Assembly: GCF_905220705.1 (NCBI RefSeq)
Contig: NZ_CAJNAT010000013.1
Span: 1 to 64,000, forward strand
Direction: 5' to 3'
Origin: Paraburkholderia domus
Lineage (GTDB): Bacteria > Pseudomonadota > Gammaproteobacteria > Burkholderiales > Burkholderiaceae
Length of the DNA: 64,000 bases
Part shown: positions 40,968 to 49,776 of the stretch, piece by piece
How the letters are laid out: every line of letters starts with the position of its first letter
Numbering within the stretch: the stretch's first letter is position 1
The notes under the pieces: generated by a model
Seen by the model: the letters and a program-made list of their open reading frames with translations, nothing else
Databases searched by the model: none
Told to the model about the DNA's origin: nothing
Program-made: the position numbers and the translations under genes

Positions 40968-42042
40968 ATGTCATCCGTTGCTCGATCTCCTCTCAAGATT
41001 ATTCGTATTGCCGCTCTGGTTGTCGCAGCCGGTGTTAGCGCATGGGCCTGCTCAAGCCTGTCAGGCCACTCGAATACCGAATCCACGAACGATGCTTATG
41101 TAGAGGCCGATTTCACTGTCGTGGCACCGCGTGTCGCGGGTCAGATATCCGACGTATTCGTCGAGGACAACCAGTCGGTCAAAGCCGGGCAATTACTGGT
41201 GCGTATCGACGACCGCGACTTCAGGGCCGCATTGATGATCGCAGAAGCGGACGTGGCTGCGGCAAAGGCATCCGTCGCGAACTACGACGCCGAGATTGCG
41301 CGGCAGCCTTCGCTCGTCGAGCAGGCGCGCGACGCTTAAATCCGACGACGCGTCGATCGGATTTGCGCGAGCCAACGCGTCGCGGTACCAGAACCTCTCG
41401 GAAGCCGGCGCAGGAACGACTCAGGAGCAACAGCACGCTTCGAGCACGCTCGCCGAGCAGCTTGCGCAGCAGGCCCACGACGGGGCCGTGCTGACGTCGA
41501 CTGAGCAGAACCTGAACGTATTGAATACCCAGCGCGACAAGGCGGCCGGTGCGCTCGCACGCGCCGAAGCGGCGCTCGAACAGGCACAGCTCAACCTGTC
41601 GTATACGGAGATTCGCGCAGCGGTCGACGGCAAGGTTGGGCGGCGTTCCGCGCGGGTTGGTGCATTCGTGACGGCAGGTGCGCCGGTTCTCGCGATCGTG
41701 CCGCTTTCCGAAGCCTATGTTGTCGCCAACTTTCAGGAGAACCAGATCACGCACATGCGGCCGGGAGAAAGCGTGCGGATCAAGGTCGACAGCCTTCCTG
41801 GTGTGGTGATTCACGGCCGTGTCGATAGTCTCGCTCCCGCAACCGGTGTGAGCTTTGCGCCTATCGCGCCGGACAACGCGACGGGCAACTTCACGAAGAT
41901 CGTCCAACGTGTGCCCGTGAAGATTGCGATTGACCGCGGTCAGCAGGCGGCCTCTGCGTTGAGCGTGGGGCTTTCGGTCGAAACGGAAGTGGCTGTCGGT
42001 CAGCATGGCGACGCGCCGGCCGAAGGGGGAGAGGGAAAATGA
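40968..42042 (+). pseudogene. HlyD/EmrA-like membrane-fusion protein, frameshifted
   Basis: The first frame (40968-41339) gives a membrane anchor (RIAALVVAAGVSAWACSSLS) and the lipoyl-like half EADFTVVAPRVAGQISDVFV, then stops after VEQARDA. A second frame, open to 42042, continues ATLKSDDASIGFARANASRY through the coiled coil to the second lipoyl and barrel parts (YTEIRAAVDGKVGRRSARVG, VANFQENQITHMRPGESVRI). A loss of two bases in the GC run at about 41325-41333 would turn ARATLK into ARDA-stop. Either the gene is broken or the assembly has an error. The rest of the protein is full length and well conserved, so the change is recent. The end overlaps the outer-membrane factor start. Confidence 0.85.
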
Positions 42043-43580
42043 ATGCGAACCACATTTCCATCCGTGCGGTAATACTGGAGATCCTGGCGTGCCTCGTGAT
42101 GGCGGGTTGCACTGTCGGGCCGGATTTCGAACGTCCAACGACGTCCACGCCGCCCCAGGTCTTTGATCGCACCCAAGCTGCGCAAGCACCGAGCAAGGCA
42201 GTCGAGGCGGGATTCAACCAGGATTGGTGGACACTGTTCAACGATCCCACCTTGAACACGCTCGAGCAGCAACTGGCCGACGCGAACCTCGACGTGGCCG
42301 CGGCCTCGGCGCGCCTTCGCCAAAGCCGGGCCGAGCAGCGCGTGGCGGGTGCGGCGGAATATCCCACGCTCGACGGCGCTGCGTCGTACAACCGCGAGCG
42401 AGGCAGCCCGAACGGAATTCTCGGGTTGCTCGGGGTCAGCCCAACGGGAACCCAATCGCAATCCGCTTCGGGTAATACGCCGCTTGGCGTGGCGCCGTTG
42501 CCGGGTTCCAAGGGTTCGCCGGCCTACAACCTCTATCAGGCGGGTTTCGACGCATCCTGGGAACTCGATATCTGGGGCGGCGTTCGACGCACGGTCGAAG
42601 CTGCGTCTGCCATGAGCGATGCTTCTTACGAAGATCGGAACGCTGTCTTGTTGTCTGCCCGTGCCGAACTCGCGAGAGACTATATCGGGTTGCGCGACAC
42701 GCAGTCGTTGCTGCGGATCGCGAGACAAAACCTTGAGATTGCTCACGATACCACGAAGCTCACACAGATACGGGTGCGTGAAGGCGTGACGACGGATCTG
42801 GACGTGGCCAACGCTTCCGCCCAGGTCGCGTTAATCGAAAGTCTGATTCCGACGCTCGAATCAAAGTGTGAGACCACGATCAACGCGATTGGCGTATTGC
42901 TCGGCGAGGAGCCAGGCGCGCTTGCGCAAACGCTCGACGAGCCGAGTGACGTACCCGAACTGCCTGGACAGGTGCCTATCGGCTTTCCGTCGGAGCTTGT
43001 GCAACGCAGACCCGATATCCGGAGGGCGGAAGCGCAACTGCATGCGGCGACGGCATCGATCGGCGTGGCAAAAGCGGACTTTTACCCGCGTATATCGCTG
43101 AATGGCAGCGCAGGTTTCCAGAGTCTTCAGCTCTCGACTCTCGCCAATTGGGCGTCTGGGCAGTTTGTTGTCGGCCCCTCCATCACGATGCCGATCTTCG
43201 AGGGCGGGCGCCTGAAGGGCACACTGCACCTGCGCGAGGCGCAGCAACAGGAGGCCGCGATCAACTATAAGCACACCGTACTTGAGGCGTGGCGCGAGGT
43301 GGACGATGCACTTGTCGTCTACGATGCTGAGCAGTTGCGCCGCGATAGGCTGACGGCGGTGGTTGCTCTGAACCAGCGCGCGCTTTCGATAGCGCAGCAG
43401 CGCTACAAAGGTGGCGCGATTGACTATCTCGACGTGCTGAACGTGCAGAAGCAACTACTCGACGCCCAGAGCAACCTTGAACAAAGCAGGGCGACCGCTG
43501 CGGCGAATCTCATCACCCTCTGTAAGGCGCTCGGTGGCGGCTGGGAATCGACTTACGCCGATCAATCCGTCTCGCGCTGA
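42039..43580 (+). CDS. NodT-family outer-membrane efflux lipoprotein
   Basis: A 513-residue TolC-like outer-membrane channel of the NodT/OprM group. The lipoprotein signal is ILACLVMAGC, so the mature N-terminal Cys is lipidated, followed by VGPDFERP, a family signature. The two repeats of the trimeric alpha-barrel are visible (WWTLFNDPTLNTLEQQLADA, and the second repeat with FPSELVQRRPDIRRAEAQLH). ATG 42039 overlaps the end of the adaptor gene (ATGA). It is the third gene of the MFS-adaptor-channel set. It is intact even though the adaptor is not. Confidence 0.93.
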   Translation: MNANHISIRAVILEILACLVMAGCTVGPDFERPTTSTPPQVFDRTQAAQAPSKAVEAGFNQDWWTLFNDPTLNTLEQQLADANLDVAAASARLRQSRAEQRVAGAAEYPTLDGAASYNRERGSPNGILGLLGVSPTGTQSQSASGNTPLGVAPLPGSKGSPAYNLYQAGFDASWELDIWGGVRRTVEAASAMSDASYEDRNAVLLSARAELARDYIGLRDTQSLLRIARQNLEIAHDTTKLTQIRVREGVTTDLDVANASAQVALIESLIPTLESKCETTINAIGVLLGEEPGALAQTLDEPSDVPELPGQVPIGFPSELVQRRPDIRRAEAQLHAATASIGVAKADFYPRISLNGSAGFQSLQLSTLANWASGQFVVGPSITMPIFEGGRLKGTLHLREAQQQEAAINYKHTVLEAWREVDDALVVYDAEQLRRDRLTAVVALNQRALSIAQQRYKGGAIDYLDVLNVQKQLLDAQSNLEQSRATAAANLITLCKALGGGWESTYADQSVSR

Positions 43581-43669
43581 CGGGGGAGCAGTTGGAAGGC
43601 AAATCGCCCTTTAATTTTGGTCGCTGATATTGTCAGCGCCGTTTCCATGCGAGCGAGTAACGACACGCG

Positions 43670-43843
43670 ATGGACAAGATTTCTGCAATGAAGGTGTATG
43701 TGAAGGTGGTCGAAGCGACCACCTTCACGAGGGCCGCCGAAGTTCTGCGTACGTCGGCGGTCTATGTGACCCGTATGGTTCAGGCCCTTGAGGCGGATCT
43801 GGGCGTGAAACTTTTTATCCAGTCATTCATTTGCTACACTTGA
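43670..43843 (+). pseudogene. LysR-family regulator, N-terminal stub
   Basis: A 57-codon frame with MDKISAMKVYVKVVEATTFT, RAAEVLRTSAVYVTRMVQA and LEADLGVKLF, which is the complete LysR helix-turn-helix. The stop comes right after LFIQSFICYT, where a normal protein would continue RTTR and then about 240 effector-domain residues. The effector domain is absent, so it is a truncated gene. It could encode a bare DNA-binding peptide, but I consider it dead. Confidence 0.75.
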
Positions 43844-43994
43844 TCAGGAATTCGTTAGCGAGGAATTCGCTACGAAGCGGTGATTCGACTCGAGTTCGTT
43901 GACGCTTTTCTGTTCATAGACCTGCGGCGCCACAATTGCGGGCCCAAGCGACGGTCCTTCGTCGCAGCGTATGAAATAGTGCGGAGGTGTCGCC

Positions 43995-44936
43995 ATGATT
44001 GAGTCGTCCGATTTCCGGAGCAAAAAGTTAGTGCTCAATCACGGAGGCGGCGACATGCCCGCGCTCGGATTTGGCACGTTGATTCCCGATGCAGCTACCA
44101 CGACCCGTGCTACGAGAGACGCACTGGAAGCCGGCTATCGACACTTCGATTGTGCCGAGCGATATCGCAACGAGCGCGAGGTAGGCGAGGCCCTGCGGGT
44201 AGGGCTTGCTGCCGGAGGGATCGCGCGCGAAGACATCTTCATGACCACAAAATTGTGGAACTCCAATCATCGCCCCGAGCGTGTGGAACCGGCTTTCGAG
44301 GCAAGTCTTGAAAGACTCGGACTCGACTATCTTGATCTCTATCTGATACACACTCCGTTTGCATTCCACCCAGGAGATGAGCAGGACCCGCGCGATAAAA
44401 ACGGCGATGTTATCTACGATAAAGGCGTGACCTTGCTGGACACGTGGAGGGCGATGGAAGATCTCGTCGACCGTGGAAGATGCCGGTCCATCGGACTATC
44501 TGACATCGGCCTGAACGAATTGCGGCCTCTCTATGAATCGGCACGCATCAAGCCGGCGGTGGTGCAGGTCGAAGCACATCCGTATCTTCCAGAAACGGAG
44601 CTTCTGGAATTCTGCAAAGAGAACGAGATCGTGTTTTTGGCCTTTGCGCCATTGGGTCACGGAATCAGGCCGGGGCCGCTTGAGGATCCAGTCATCACGC
44701 AGATTGCCGCACGAATTGGAAAGACGCCAGCACAGGTGCTGCTTGCCTGGGCCGTCCAGCGTGGCGGAGCTTTGCTCACCACACCAAAATCCGCGGCCCG
44801 CGCGCGCGAGAATTTCGATATTTCCGCGCTTCCGGAAGACGCGTTCGACGAGATCAACCGGATTGAGACGAGGCAGCGATTCAACGAAGTCGTCAAGACG
44901 GGCAGCCCCGGGTTTATACCGCGAAGTACGCAATAG
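43995..44936 (+). CDS. Aldo/keto reductase
   Basis: A 313-residue NADPH-dependent (beta/alpha)8 oxidoreductase. The catalytic tetrad is readable: Asp and Tyr in HFDCAERYRNE, Lys in MTTKLWNSNH, and His in LYLIHTPFAF. The cofactor-binding tail LLTTPKSAARARENFDI has a Thr-Thr-Pro-Lys-Ser variant of the usual IPKS motif. ATG 43995 follows CGGAGG. A SnoaL-like gene follows after 30 bp and may be cotranscribed. The region before it contains only the LysR stub. The natural substrate is unknown. Confidence 0.93.
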   Translation: MIESSDFRSKKLVLNHGGGDMPALGFGTLIPDAATTTRATRDALEAGYRHFDCAERYRNEREVGEALRVGLAAGGIAREDIFMTTKLWNSNHRPERVEPAFEASLERLGLDYLDLYLIHTPFAFHPGDEQDPRDKNGDVIYDKGVTLLDTWRAMEDLVDRGRCRSIGLSDIGLNELRPLYESARIKPAVVQVEAHPYLPETELLEFCKENEIVFLAFAPLGHGIRPGPLEDPVITQIAARIGKTPAQVLLAWAVQRGGALLTTPKSAARARENFDISALPEDAFDEINRIETRQRFNEVVKTGSPGFIPRSTQ

Positions 44937-44966
44937 ATAGACGCGAACCGTATCTGGAGGCACTCC

Positions 44967-45350
44967 ATGCTGGAAGAGAAAATACGCGAAGCCTTGAATG
45001 CGCACTGGCACGCGTCGGCGACGGGCGATCTCGACGCAGAACACGATATTTACGATGACGATGCCATCTGCGACTATCCACAGTCAGGTGAGCGAATCAT
45101 CGGGCGAAGCAATTTGCAGGCGCTACGGGGTCATCATCCAGATAAGCCATCGGGTTTCGACGTCAGGCGAATTCAAGGGGAAGGTAATCTCTGGGTCACG
45201 GAATACACCATCACCTATAAGGGGCGAGCGGCGTACACGGTAAGCATTATGGAGTTCCGCAACGGCAAGGTTGTTCACGAGACCCAGTATTTTTCGGATC
45301 CATTTGAAGCACCGGGTTGGCGGAATCAATGGGTTCAGCAGATCGCGTGA
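44967..45350 (+). CDS. SnoaL-like / NTF2-fold protein
   Basis: A 127-residue cone-shaped NTF2-like protein. The family pattern is HWHASATGDLDAEHDIYDDD at the first helix-strand turn, then YPQSGERIIGR, and the ending VHETQYFSDPFEAPGWRNQW, which is common in SnoaL_2 proteins. These act as isomerases or cyclases, or have no known activity. ATG 44967 follows TGGAGG. It is 30 bp after the aldo/keto reductase and probably in the same transcript. Catalytic residues cannot be assigned with certainty. Confidence 0.88.
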   Translation: MLEEKIREALNAHWHASATGDLDAEHDIYDDDAICDYPQSGERIIGRSNLQALRGHHPDKPSGFDVRRIQGEGNLWVTEYTITYKGRAAYTVSIMEFRNGKVVHETQYFSDPFEAPGWRNQWVQQIA

Positions 45351-45440
45351 CGTCGCGTTGCGGCGAGACAGGCTCAATAGCTTAATGCTCGCGTGCTCAG
45401 TCATCCGAGTTGTGACTACATTGAGATTTCACGCATATCG

Positions 45441-46660
45441 ATGAAACCTTCAAACAAGATCACATCCTCGAAAAGACGACGTATTTTGCAATGTGCGGTC
45501 GGACTCACATTTTTGTATGGCGCCCGGAAACAGATGCTCGCCTCGGCGCAAGCGGCGGCATCAGGAGCGCTTGCTCGCGTGCGTCCAGGCGATCCGGGAT
45601 GGCCGTCCGCGACACAGTGGAACGAACTCAGCCAGCAAGTCGGCAAGGCACTGATCAAAGTGCAATCGCCCTTGGTGGCTTGCCTGAACGCGCCCGATAG
45701 TGACGACTGCAGGCTGCTATTCAAGGACCTAAGGAATCCCTATTTTCTCGGCGACGAGGTGGGTCTGACTCAGACCCTCGGCTGGGTAGATGCGTGGACA
45801 TCAATGACTTCTATCAGCAGAACCTGCTTAACCCGCACTGGGGCGAACAGATCATCCTGCGCCATGACAATGTCCTCAAGATCGCGATGGTGTTCCAGGG
45901 GCTCAGCCGCAACGAAGCACAAGTGGTCTGGCAACCGTTCATGGATGCGGTCGCTCGTACGCCGGACGATTTCAAAGTCGAGTTCTCGCCACTCAAGATC
46001 GTGGCAACCTCGGCCCGCAGTTTCTGGGCGCCGACGATGCTCAAGAAACTCCTCGGTTTCATCAGTACCGACAGCAGGCCGGGCGCACCTACAAGCAATG
46101 TCTTCTGGCCGGGCGACCAATGGGATGCAGGTCACGTGCTGCATGGTTACGAGTCCGCGTGGCTTCCGGCGACCTTATTGCAAGACGATCAACGTCAAAC
46201 GCTCGCCGATGCGCTGTTTGCTTCGACCCGGCACTGGGCCGTATCACTGCATCTCAACAAAGGTCTGGCCGGGGCGCCGGCCGAGGCCGTCGCTGCAGCC
46301 AGGGATACGGCAATCAACCCGGCCGCGCTCGATGCCTTCGCGTTACTTATCTGCCAGGCGGCGGAGCCACCCGCTTATCCTGGCATTCAGGGTCACGAGC
46401 CCGACACCGCGCTGGCGCGGCGGAACGTGCAGGCCATCGGACGAGCAATGGCCGAGGTGCGCAAGCTGGTTCCAGACGCCGGCTCCTACGTGGCGGAGAG
46501 CAATTTTTTCGACGCGGAGTGGCAGCGGTCTTTCTGGGGCTCTAATTACAGCAGGCTGCTCGCCGTTAAGGATGAGTACGATCCCGATGGTGTGTTCTTC
46601 GTTCACCACGGCGTAGGGAGCGAACGCTGGAGCGCCGACGGTTTTACCAGGCTCGTATGA
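45441..46660 (+). pseudogene. FAD-linked (BBE-type) oxidoreductase with large internal deletion
   Basis: The first frame (from ATG 45441) has a twin-arginine-like leader (SSKRRRILQCAVGLTFLYGA) and the normal entry to a FAD_binding_4 protein (FKDLRNPYFLGDEVGLTQTL). Just after GWVDAW, near 45795, the coding sense jumps to another frame that reads DINDFYQQNLLNPHWGEQII and runs to the berberine-bridge-like C-terminus (NYSRLLAVKDEYDPDGVFFV). The expected stretch for flavin binding (about 200 residues with the GGGHS-type loop) is missing. One event removed it and shifted the frame. The gene is dead, although each half could still be expressed in principle. Confidence 0.8.
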
Positions 46661-46797
46661 ACGACTCGACCCTCGAATTCGCCCACGCGGTTCAGCGGAA
46701 ATCGCATTTCGACATCGAGTATGCCAGGATCGGGGCGCCAACGGCTATCCCCGATCCAGCGCAATGCCTGGTCGACCCCTGTCTTGCACGGAACTGA
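46657..46797 (+). CDS. Short frame coupled to the FAD oxidase stop; possible hydrolase remnant
   Basis: 46 codons starting at ATGA, overlapping the preceding stop codon. FAHAVQRKSHFDIEYARIGA resembles the N-terminus of some alpha/beta hydrolases before the oxyanion loop. The following residues do not show the LLHGWP-type motif, and the frame ends soon after. It is probably a broken gene start. I give it only as a low-confidence reading. Confidence 0.3.
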   Translation: MNDSTLEFAHAVQRKSHFDIEYARIGAPTAIPDPAQCLVDPCLARN

Positions 46798-46985
46798 ACA
46801 GCGAGGTGCCGCACGACGAATACGCCTAAGGAATTATTTTTCTTTTAGCAGATGCGAGGGGCAAAGTGATGATGCACCGGTGGCGACTGTGACAGTGAGT
46901 TTCATTGCGCGCCGCGTTCGCCTGCAAAGTCAGCGTCGGCCAGATACTTCGTGCTAGGATTCTTCGACAGCTGCCAACGGAGGCG

Positions 46986-47252
46986 ATGATGGCTGACAAC
47001 ATCGAAGGCATTAGTGTCGCAAATGACGGCGAGGCCGTTAAGTTCGGTATCAGAGTCGACAGCGTCCATCACTTCTGCATTGTGAGCAGGGAAGTGCTTA
47101 AGGAATTGTCGCAGCCGGGTGGCCACAAAACCGACTTGTTGGAGGAGTTCGAACGGCACCGCGAGTTGATCAACGAGAAGGCCGCACTTGCAATTCGAAA
47201 CGGTTTGAAGGGAGATCCGCTACCTCTTACCATCGACCTCTTCCTCCCTTAA
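46986..47252 (+). CDS. DUF1488 family protein
   Basis: An 88-residue protein in two halves: a beta-rich first part (DGEAVKFGIRVDSVHHFCIV) and a helical second part (EFERHRELINEKAALAIRNG). This matches the small DUF1488 family, which has the pattern F-x-V-x(n)-C-x-I-S-R-E followed by a helix ending in a basic stretch. ATG 46986 or 46989 follows CGGAGG. It has no signal peptide. Its neighbour is a DUF1269 gene on the opposite strand. Function unknown; relatives occur among stress-related genes in Burkholderiales. Confidence 0.75.
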   Translation: MMADNIEGISVANDGEAVKFGIRVDSVHHFCIVSREVLKELSQPGGHKTDLLEEFERHRELINEKAALAIRNGLKGDPLPLTIDLFLP

Positions 47253-47353
47253 CGCAAAGCGCAAAGCTCACCGTGGGGCGACATCAGTTGCCCCTCCTAT
47301 ACTCGGCCATTCAACCTGGCTTGAGGTCAGCGATCGGGACCTACTCCCTGTTT

Positions 47354-47809
47354 TTACGCACTCAGTGGCTTGCGGTAGACCGTTCCGCGATGAGCTGCAA
47401 CAACTTTGTCGACCGCGCCAGGCGCCGCTTCGCTAGCTTCGAGGATGATTGCAACACATCCCGGCGCAAAGTCACCGCTTACGGAATCGACGAATTCACG
47501 ATCGAGTATATCGATGAGTGCAACGCCGGCCAGCCCTGTGCTTGCCCCGATCGTGAAGCCGAGTAGTGCGCCGGATGGTCCACCGAGCATGCCAATCAGG
47601 CCACCCGTTATGGCACCGATTACAACACCCCAGAACGGCTGCGTCTTTGTACCAAGCAAGGTCACTTTTCCAGCCAGGTCCTTTTGAACCATCACACCGC
47701 TTTCGATCTTGAAGCGCGCGTCTTCTCCCTCGAGATTCCGGAAATCCAGGCCGGCTTTTTCCGCATCAGCCACGTTGCTAAAAACCGCGACGATCAATTG
47801 TTGGGTCAT
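47354..47809 (-). CDS. DUF1269 family membrane-associated protein
   Basis: A 151-residue protein. ATG 47809 follows GGGAGG and begins MTQQLIVAVFSNVADAEKAG. A glycine-rich hydrophobic hairpin occupies about 65-100 (PFWGVVIGAITGGLIGMLGG, ALLGFTIGASTGLAGVALID), and the C-terminal part (CVAIILEASEAAPGAVDKVV) is the usual DUF1269 tail. It probably sits in or on a membrane. A broken paralogue lies at 48829-49152. Function unknown. Family members often accompany stress genes. Confidence 0.82.
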   Translation of the reverse strand: MTQQLIVAVFSNVADAEKAGLDFRNLEGEDARFKIESGVMVQKDLAGKVTLLGTKTQPFWGVVIGAITGGLIGMLGGPSGALLGFTIGASTGLAGVALIDILDREFVDSVSGDFAPGCVAIILEASEAAPGAVDKVVAAHRGTVYRKPLSA

Positions 47810-47963
47810 CGTAAAGTGCCTCCCATGAAGAAATCCACGTGTCACAAACAGTCTGTCAGATGAAGCTCGCTGGCCTTGCTCACAAATGCTGCCGAAGACG
47901 AAGCACCCATGCAACGCGCACGAAGTTGTGCCGTCTGCATTTCGCGGCCCATGCATTCTCAAA

Positions 47964-48479
47964 TTATTGATGACCCTGATTCTTACGCTTCGCCCCCGTC
48001 TGGCGTTTCTTCGCACGTTTGACATTGCCGCCCGCGGTCACGCGCTCGTTGCCACGGAGCACGAGCTTCCGCCGCTTCGAGCGGCGTATCGCCGGTGCAT
48101 TGGGCGACCGCTTGACGACCTTGACGATGCGCGGCGCGCCGCTCTTCGTCGTGCCGACGTCTCCGGCAATGCCAGACGCGTTGCGCACGGAACGTGGCTC
48201 GGCCGCTGCGGGCTTCCAGACGACGAGCAGCTTACCGATATGCTGGATCGGTGCGGCACTGAGACGCTCGCAAATCTGGTCGTAGATTGCGTCGCGCGCG
48301 TCGCGGTCGTCGTCTGACACGCGGATCTTGATCAGGTTGTGTGCGGCGAGGTGTACGTCGATCTCGGCGAGTACTGCATCAGTCAGCCCTTCGGCGCCGA
48401 TTAGCACGACAGGCTTGAGCGTTTGGGCCTGGGAGCGCAGTGCGGAGCGCTCGGCGGGAGATAGGAAAAGGGCGGGCAT
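47964..48479 (-). CDS. yhbY: YhbY/CRS1-CRM domain RNA-binding protein
   Basis: A 171-residue protein. The CRM domain fills about 5-100 (LSPAERSALRSQAQTLKPVV, LIGAEGLTDAVLAEIDVHLA, AHNLIKIRVSDDDRDARDAI) with the expected GxxG-like turn and the C-terminal HIGKLLVVWKP. These proteins bind pre-ribosomal RNA. The last 60 residues are a Lys/Arg-rich tail (IRRSKRRKLVLRGN, KRAKKRQTGAKRKN), longer than in the roughly 97-residue E. coli protein. The gene is usually beside ftsJ/ftsH in this group, whereas here it stands alone among stress genes, so a second copy or a transposed gene is possible. Confidence 0.9.
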   Translation of the reverse strand: MPALFLSPAERSALRSQAQTLKPVVLIGAEGLTDAVLAEIDVHLAAHNLIKIRVSDDDRDARDAIYDQICERLSAAPIQHIGKLLVVWKPAAAEPRSVRNASGIAGDVGTTKSGAPRIVKVVKRSPNAPAIRRSKRRKLVLRGNERVTAGGNVKRAKKRQTGAKRKNQGHQ

Positions 48480-48570
48480 CGGGTCTTTGAAACGAATGTG
48501 GTCGCATAGCGGAAAGCTCGCTGCTTTACATTCTCGGCGTGACTGGCCGCTTACAACAACAGCGTATTAG

Positions 48571-48587
48571 CCGATAGTAACTATCGG
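48571..48587. promoter_or_regulatory. Perfect 17-bp palindrome, candidate operator
   Basis: CCGATAGT (48571-48578), one A, then ACTATCGG (48580-48587) are exact reverse complements. It is about 90 bp upstream of the yhbY start and in a region with no gene. Size and symmetry fit a dimeric repressor site. A TATAAT lies nearby at about 48650. The role is inferred. Confidence 0.45.
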
Positions 48588-48703
48588 TCATATTGATAAG
48601 CACATCGACATGTTGACCTCTATCGAACGCGATCAGCCTGACTATAATCAACTGACCCAATATCAACTTCTCGGGTAGTTGTCGGGGCTCGTTGTCATCA
48701 TCG

Positions 48704-48831
48704 GGAATTAATACGACCAAAGACGCGCAATTCATCTTCGTCGATACGCCCGGTTTCCAGACCCGTCACGCCGCCGCACTGAACCGCGCGGTCACGTCGA
48801 CGCTGACGTCGGTCGACCTGATGGTGCATTG
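48704..48831 (+). pseudogene. era: Fragment of GTPase Era
   Basis: The frame reads GINTTKDAQFIFVDTPGFQT and then RHAAALNRAVTSTLTSVDLM, which matches the switch/G3 region of Era (DTPGFQTRH-type) from about residue 55 to 100. Four or so residues are missing between ALN and RAVTSTL. Neither the G1 P-loop nor the KH domain is present. The fragment runs straight into a DUF1269 fragment. It is a displaced piece of a housekeeping gene, whose intact copy must be elsewhere in the genome. Confidence 0.75.
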
Positions 48832-49152
48832 AGAGGGGCCTTCTGGGGCAGCCTGATCGGTTGGCTATTTCTCAATCCGCTGCTGGGCGCCGCAGTGGGA
48901 TCGGCGTCAGGGGCATTGGCAGGAAAATTGAGTGAATACGGTGTCAGTGACACTTTTGTGAAGTCGCTGGCGCAAAAAATTCAACCTGGCGCCGCCGCCG
49001 TATTTGCGCTGCTTAAGGATGTGACGCTGGATAAAGTGAAAGCCGACCTGGCGAAACTGGGCGGGACTGTGCTCTACACCAATCTTTCGCTCGACGATGA
49101 GCTGAAGCTGGTCGAGGCGCTGTCCAAAGCCAAAGAAACGGCAAACGGATAA
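48829..49152 (+). pseudogene. DUF1269 family protein, N-terminally truncated
   Basis: An open frame of 107 residues beginning with a TTG that is really internal: RGAFWGSLIGWLFLNPLLGA, VGSASGALAGKLSEYGVSDT, then the normal end KADLAKLGGTVLYTNLSLDD. Full-length family members (about 160-170 residues) have about 55 residues before this point, and here they are replaced by the era fragment. It may still be translated but lacks the first domain. It differs from the DUF1269 gene at 47354-47809, so it is not a recent copy of it. Confidence 0.7.
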
Positions 49153-49235
49153 CGCTGGCCTGGCAAGCAGCGGGACTTTTCACCGCAACTTTCGAGGCGA
49201 CGTCATCAGATATTGACGACGTGCCTGGCTATGTA

Positions 49236-49427
49236 TCAGATGCCGATTACAACCTCGCGGGCGGCTACGGCACTTCGATAAGCAGAAGCAGCAGTTTGTT
49301 GCTCGATCGCAGCCGAATCAAGATCGGCCTCCGATTCCGCCAATTCATATGCATTCCTAGCTAATGCGTAGGCGTTGGCAGACTTACGTTGAAGTTCTGC
49401 AACCTCGGCCAGGTCAATGTTAGCCAT
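49236..49427 (-). CDS. Small helical protein, copy 1 of a two-copy family
   Basis: A 63-residue protein starting MANIDLAEVAELQRKSANAY and ending with AAREVVIGI. It is about 78 percent identical to the first 63 residues of the protein at 53466-53819. The start at 49427 was chosen because AGGAGA lies six bases upstream, whereas the ATG at 49433 touches that site. It is a single predicted amphipathic helical hairpin with heptad-like Ala/Leu spacing, no signal and no Cys. It stops exactly where the other copy has Trp (GIW), so a Trp-to-stop change may have shortened it. Function unknown. Confidence 0.65.
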   Translation of the reverse strand: MANIDLAEVAELQRKSANAYALARNAYELAESEADLDSAAIEQQTAASAYRSAVAAREVVIGI

Positions 49428-49776
49428 GCTCATTCTCCTGCGGATAGAAGATTCCCCGTACTTTTCGATTCATCCATGTCGTTTTGGAATATTGAATCCC
49501 GCAACATTCCGTAGAGGCTTACGGAACAGCCGTGCAGTAAAGCGGGTGAGCTAGTGGTCAATAGTACTGTCATCTGGAAGCAATGTTGGCAGATATCAAT
49601 GGTGCAATGGAACGGCTTGGTAACAGCATTGGCTGCTGCTTCGACAACCGGCAGCAGCATGGTGCGAGCGTGCGTCCGAGGTCTATTGGTCTTCACTGAC
49701 TTGACAGGCGTGCACCGTTGGCCTTTGATGAATGGACAGCCCGTGCTGGGCTGACAGAACAGGCAGGGAGCCGGCC
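49428..49776. other. 349-bp region upstream of hsp20
   Basis: No credible gene in either direction. The last 100 bp include ACTTGACAGGCGTGC, which might carry the -35 box of the hsp20-lon promoter (TTGACA), but no convincing -10 or heat-shock sigma pattern follows. Confidence 0.4.
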
